Below are positions 63,478 to 64,000 of a stretch of DNA of 64,000 bases, piece after piece. Source of the DNA: Pseudophaeobacter arcticus DSM 23566. GTDB lineage: Bacteria; Pseudomonadota; Alphaproteobacteria; Rhodobacterales; Rhodobacteraceae. Each line of letters starts with the position of its first letter. The first letter of the stretch is position 1. Position numbers and translations under genes: made by a program. Under the pieces are notes generated by a model, which saw nothing but the letters and a program-made list of their open reading frames with translations, had not been told where the DNA came from and did not search any database. The stretch covers positions 3,147,057-3,211,056 of the forward strand of contig NZ_KI421507.1 of NCBI RefSeq assembly GCF_000473205.1. The letters are read 5' to 3'.

Positions 63478-63664
63478 AGATGGTTTTTCCCGGGGTCACT
63501 CCGGGAAAATGAAAAGGGAATACGGTGTGGTGTAGCCAATAGGCGCCAAATCCGTGACTGCCCCCGCAACTGTGAGCGGAGAGCACTGCTGCAACAAGCC
63601 ACTGCCCCATAGGGTGGGAAGGCGCGGCAAGGCCTCGACCCGCGAGTCAGGAGACCTGCCATCC
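63478..63664 (+). promoter_or_regulatory. Cobalamin (B12) riboswitch
   Basis: Complete aptamer on the plus strand. P1 can form between GATGG (63479-63483) and CCATC (63659-63663). Conserved elements follow in order: a GC hairpin (TTTTCCCGG/CCGGGAAAA), AAGGGAA, TGACTGCCCCCGCAACTGTG (the core with the CCGCAACTGT motif), AAGCCACTG, GGTGGGAAGGCG and the B12 box AGTCAGGAGACCTGCC at 63645-63660. It binds adenosyl- or methylcobalamin and should shut off the downstream genes when B12 is plentiful. A hairpin (AGGAC/GTCCT) at about 63682-63695 and a ribosome site (ACGGAGG) follow as expression platform. Confidence 0.95.
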
Positions 63665-63709
63665 ATTTGTTCACCCAACCCAGGACGGGGAGTCCTGACG
63701 GAGGCTTAG

Positions 63710-63796
63710 ATGGCACAGAGTAACTGGCTACACAGGACCGGCACCTGCTCTCTTCGCGCGTTTAACTGCGGGGCGAGACATGACCAACCACAGTGA
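63710..63796 (+). CDS. 28-residue leader ORF downstream of the riboswitch
   Basis: ATG at 63710 follows GACGGAGG with ideal spacing, better than the signal of the next gene. The frame codes 28 residues (MAQSNWLHRTG..., containing two Cys and four Arg/His clusters) and ends with TGA at 63796, overlapping the DUF1636 start (63780) in another frame by 17 bases. It has no family likeness. It could be a leader peptide coupling translation of the DUF1636 gene to the riboswitch hairpin, or a small protein in its own right. Confidence 0.5.
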   Translation: MAQSNWLHRTGTCSLRAFNCGARHDQPQ

Positions 63797-64000
63797 TCAT
63801 TCCATATTGATTTGCACCACCTGCAAAGGGGCAGGCGCCGCGCGCAAACTACGGGCAGCACTGGCGGAACATGTGTCAAAGCGGTTCGTTTTACGGGCCG
63901 TAGACTGCATGGCGGGCTGCGAACGCCCGATAACGGTCGGATTGCAGGGTCCGGGCAAGACACAGTATCTGTTTGGTGAGATCGAAGCCCAGGCGGATAT
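63780..64000 (+). CDS. DUF1636 family metal-binding protein (partial)
   Basis: N-terminal 73 residues of a DUF1636 protein, cut by the right edge. The family motif is a thioredoxin-like ferredoxin pattern: ILICTTCKGAGAARKLRAAL then FVLRAVDCMAGCERPITVGLQGPGKTQYLFGEI, with Cys pairs (CTTC and CMAGC) that may hold an iron-sulfur cluster or a metal. It is the first full gene of a transcript under B12 riboswitch control, which in related bacteria leads cobalt transport or cobalamin synthesis genes, so a role in cobalt or cobalamin metabolism is likely but not shown. The ATG at 63780 has GGGGCGAGA upstream. Confidence 0.9.
   Translation, partial: MTNHSDHSILICTTCKGAGAARKLRAALAEHVSKRFVLRAVDCMAGCERPITVGLQGPGKTQYLFGEIEAQAD

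Overview
The window is about 60% GC, densely coded, and shows the gene content and order of a marine Roseobacter-group alphaproteobacterium (Rhodobacteraceae). The indicators are an FnrL / cbb3 oxidase / hemN block, a yejABEF importer, TRAP transport, an HxlR-type regulator, beta-ketoadipate-route pobA with an AraC-type activator, and a B12 riboswitch before a DUF1636 gene. I see no rRNA, tRNA, CRISPR array, insertion sequence or phage gene. It reads as a chromosomal core segment with some accessory catabolic operons.

Layout: 1-3.6 kb holds uvrC-pgsA-moaD-moaE (moaE runs off the left edge). 3.8-9.2 kb holds an SDR, a Ca/Na-type antiporter with a 57-residue Cys-rich membrane protein and an S49 protease, an ABC-2 exporter and a CoxG-like protein. 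9.3-14.2 kb is a run of regulators: an alpha/beta hydrolase opposite an HxlR regulator, pobA opposite its AraC regulator, and a TetR regulator. The TetR faces a six-gene acyl-CoA catabolic operon at 14.4-19.7 kb (SCP2-type thiolase, two MaoC-like hot-dog proteins, SDR, CoA transferase/racemase, acyl-CoA dehydrogenase). 19.8-25.7 kb is centred on haem synthesis (hemE opposite hemC, hemF), with a fatty acid desaturase and a GH25 lysozyme lipoprotein. 25.8-32 kb holds an unusual SDR, an RsmC-like methyltransferase, clpS, a HAD phosphatase, a CHMI-like tautomerase, a D,D-carboxypeptidase and an acetyltransferase.

32-47.5 kb is the microaerobic respiration block: ccoSIHG, a LysR gene, ccoPQON, a universal stress protein, an SHMT-like enzyme with its own LysR regulator, fnrL and hemN. 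Three FNR-type boxes fit FnrL control of ccoG, of ccoN/usp and of fnrL/hemN. Oxidase structural genes, oxidase assembly genes and oxygen-independent haem synthesis therefore look wired to one oxygen sensor.

47.7-55.3 kb holds yejFEBA, a membrane-anchored cytochrome c and a prephenate dehydratase. 55.4-63.1 kb is accessory: a hemolysin III-like protein, a TRAP transporter operon ending with an amidase and preceded by a LysR gene, then a MarR regulator divergent from a glutathione transferase, with two matching palindromes between them. The right edge (63.5-64 kb) has a complete cobalamin riboswitch, a 28-codon ORF with a strong ribosome binding site, and the start of a DUF1636 gene overlapping it. 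The points I find most worth a second look are this riboswitch/short ORF arrangement, several very clean operators, a LysR gene with no usual start codon, an SDR lacking its catalytic lysine, and tandem repeats at gene ends.
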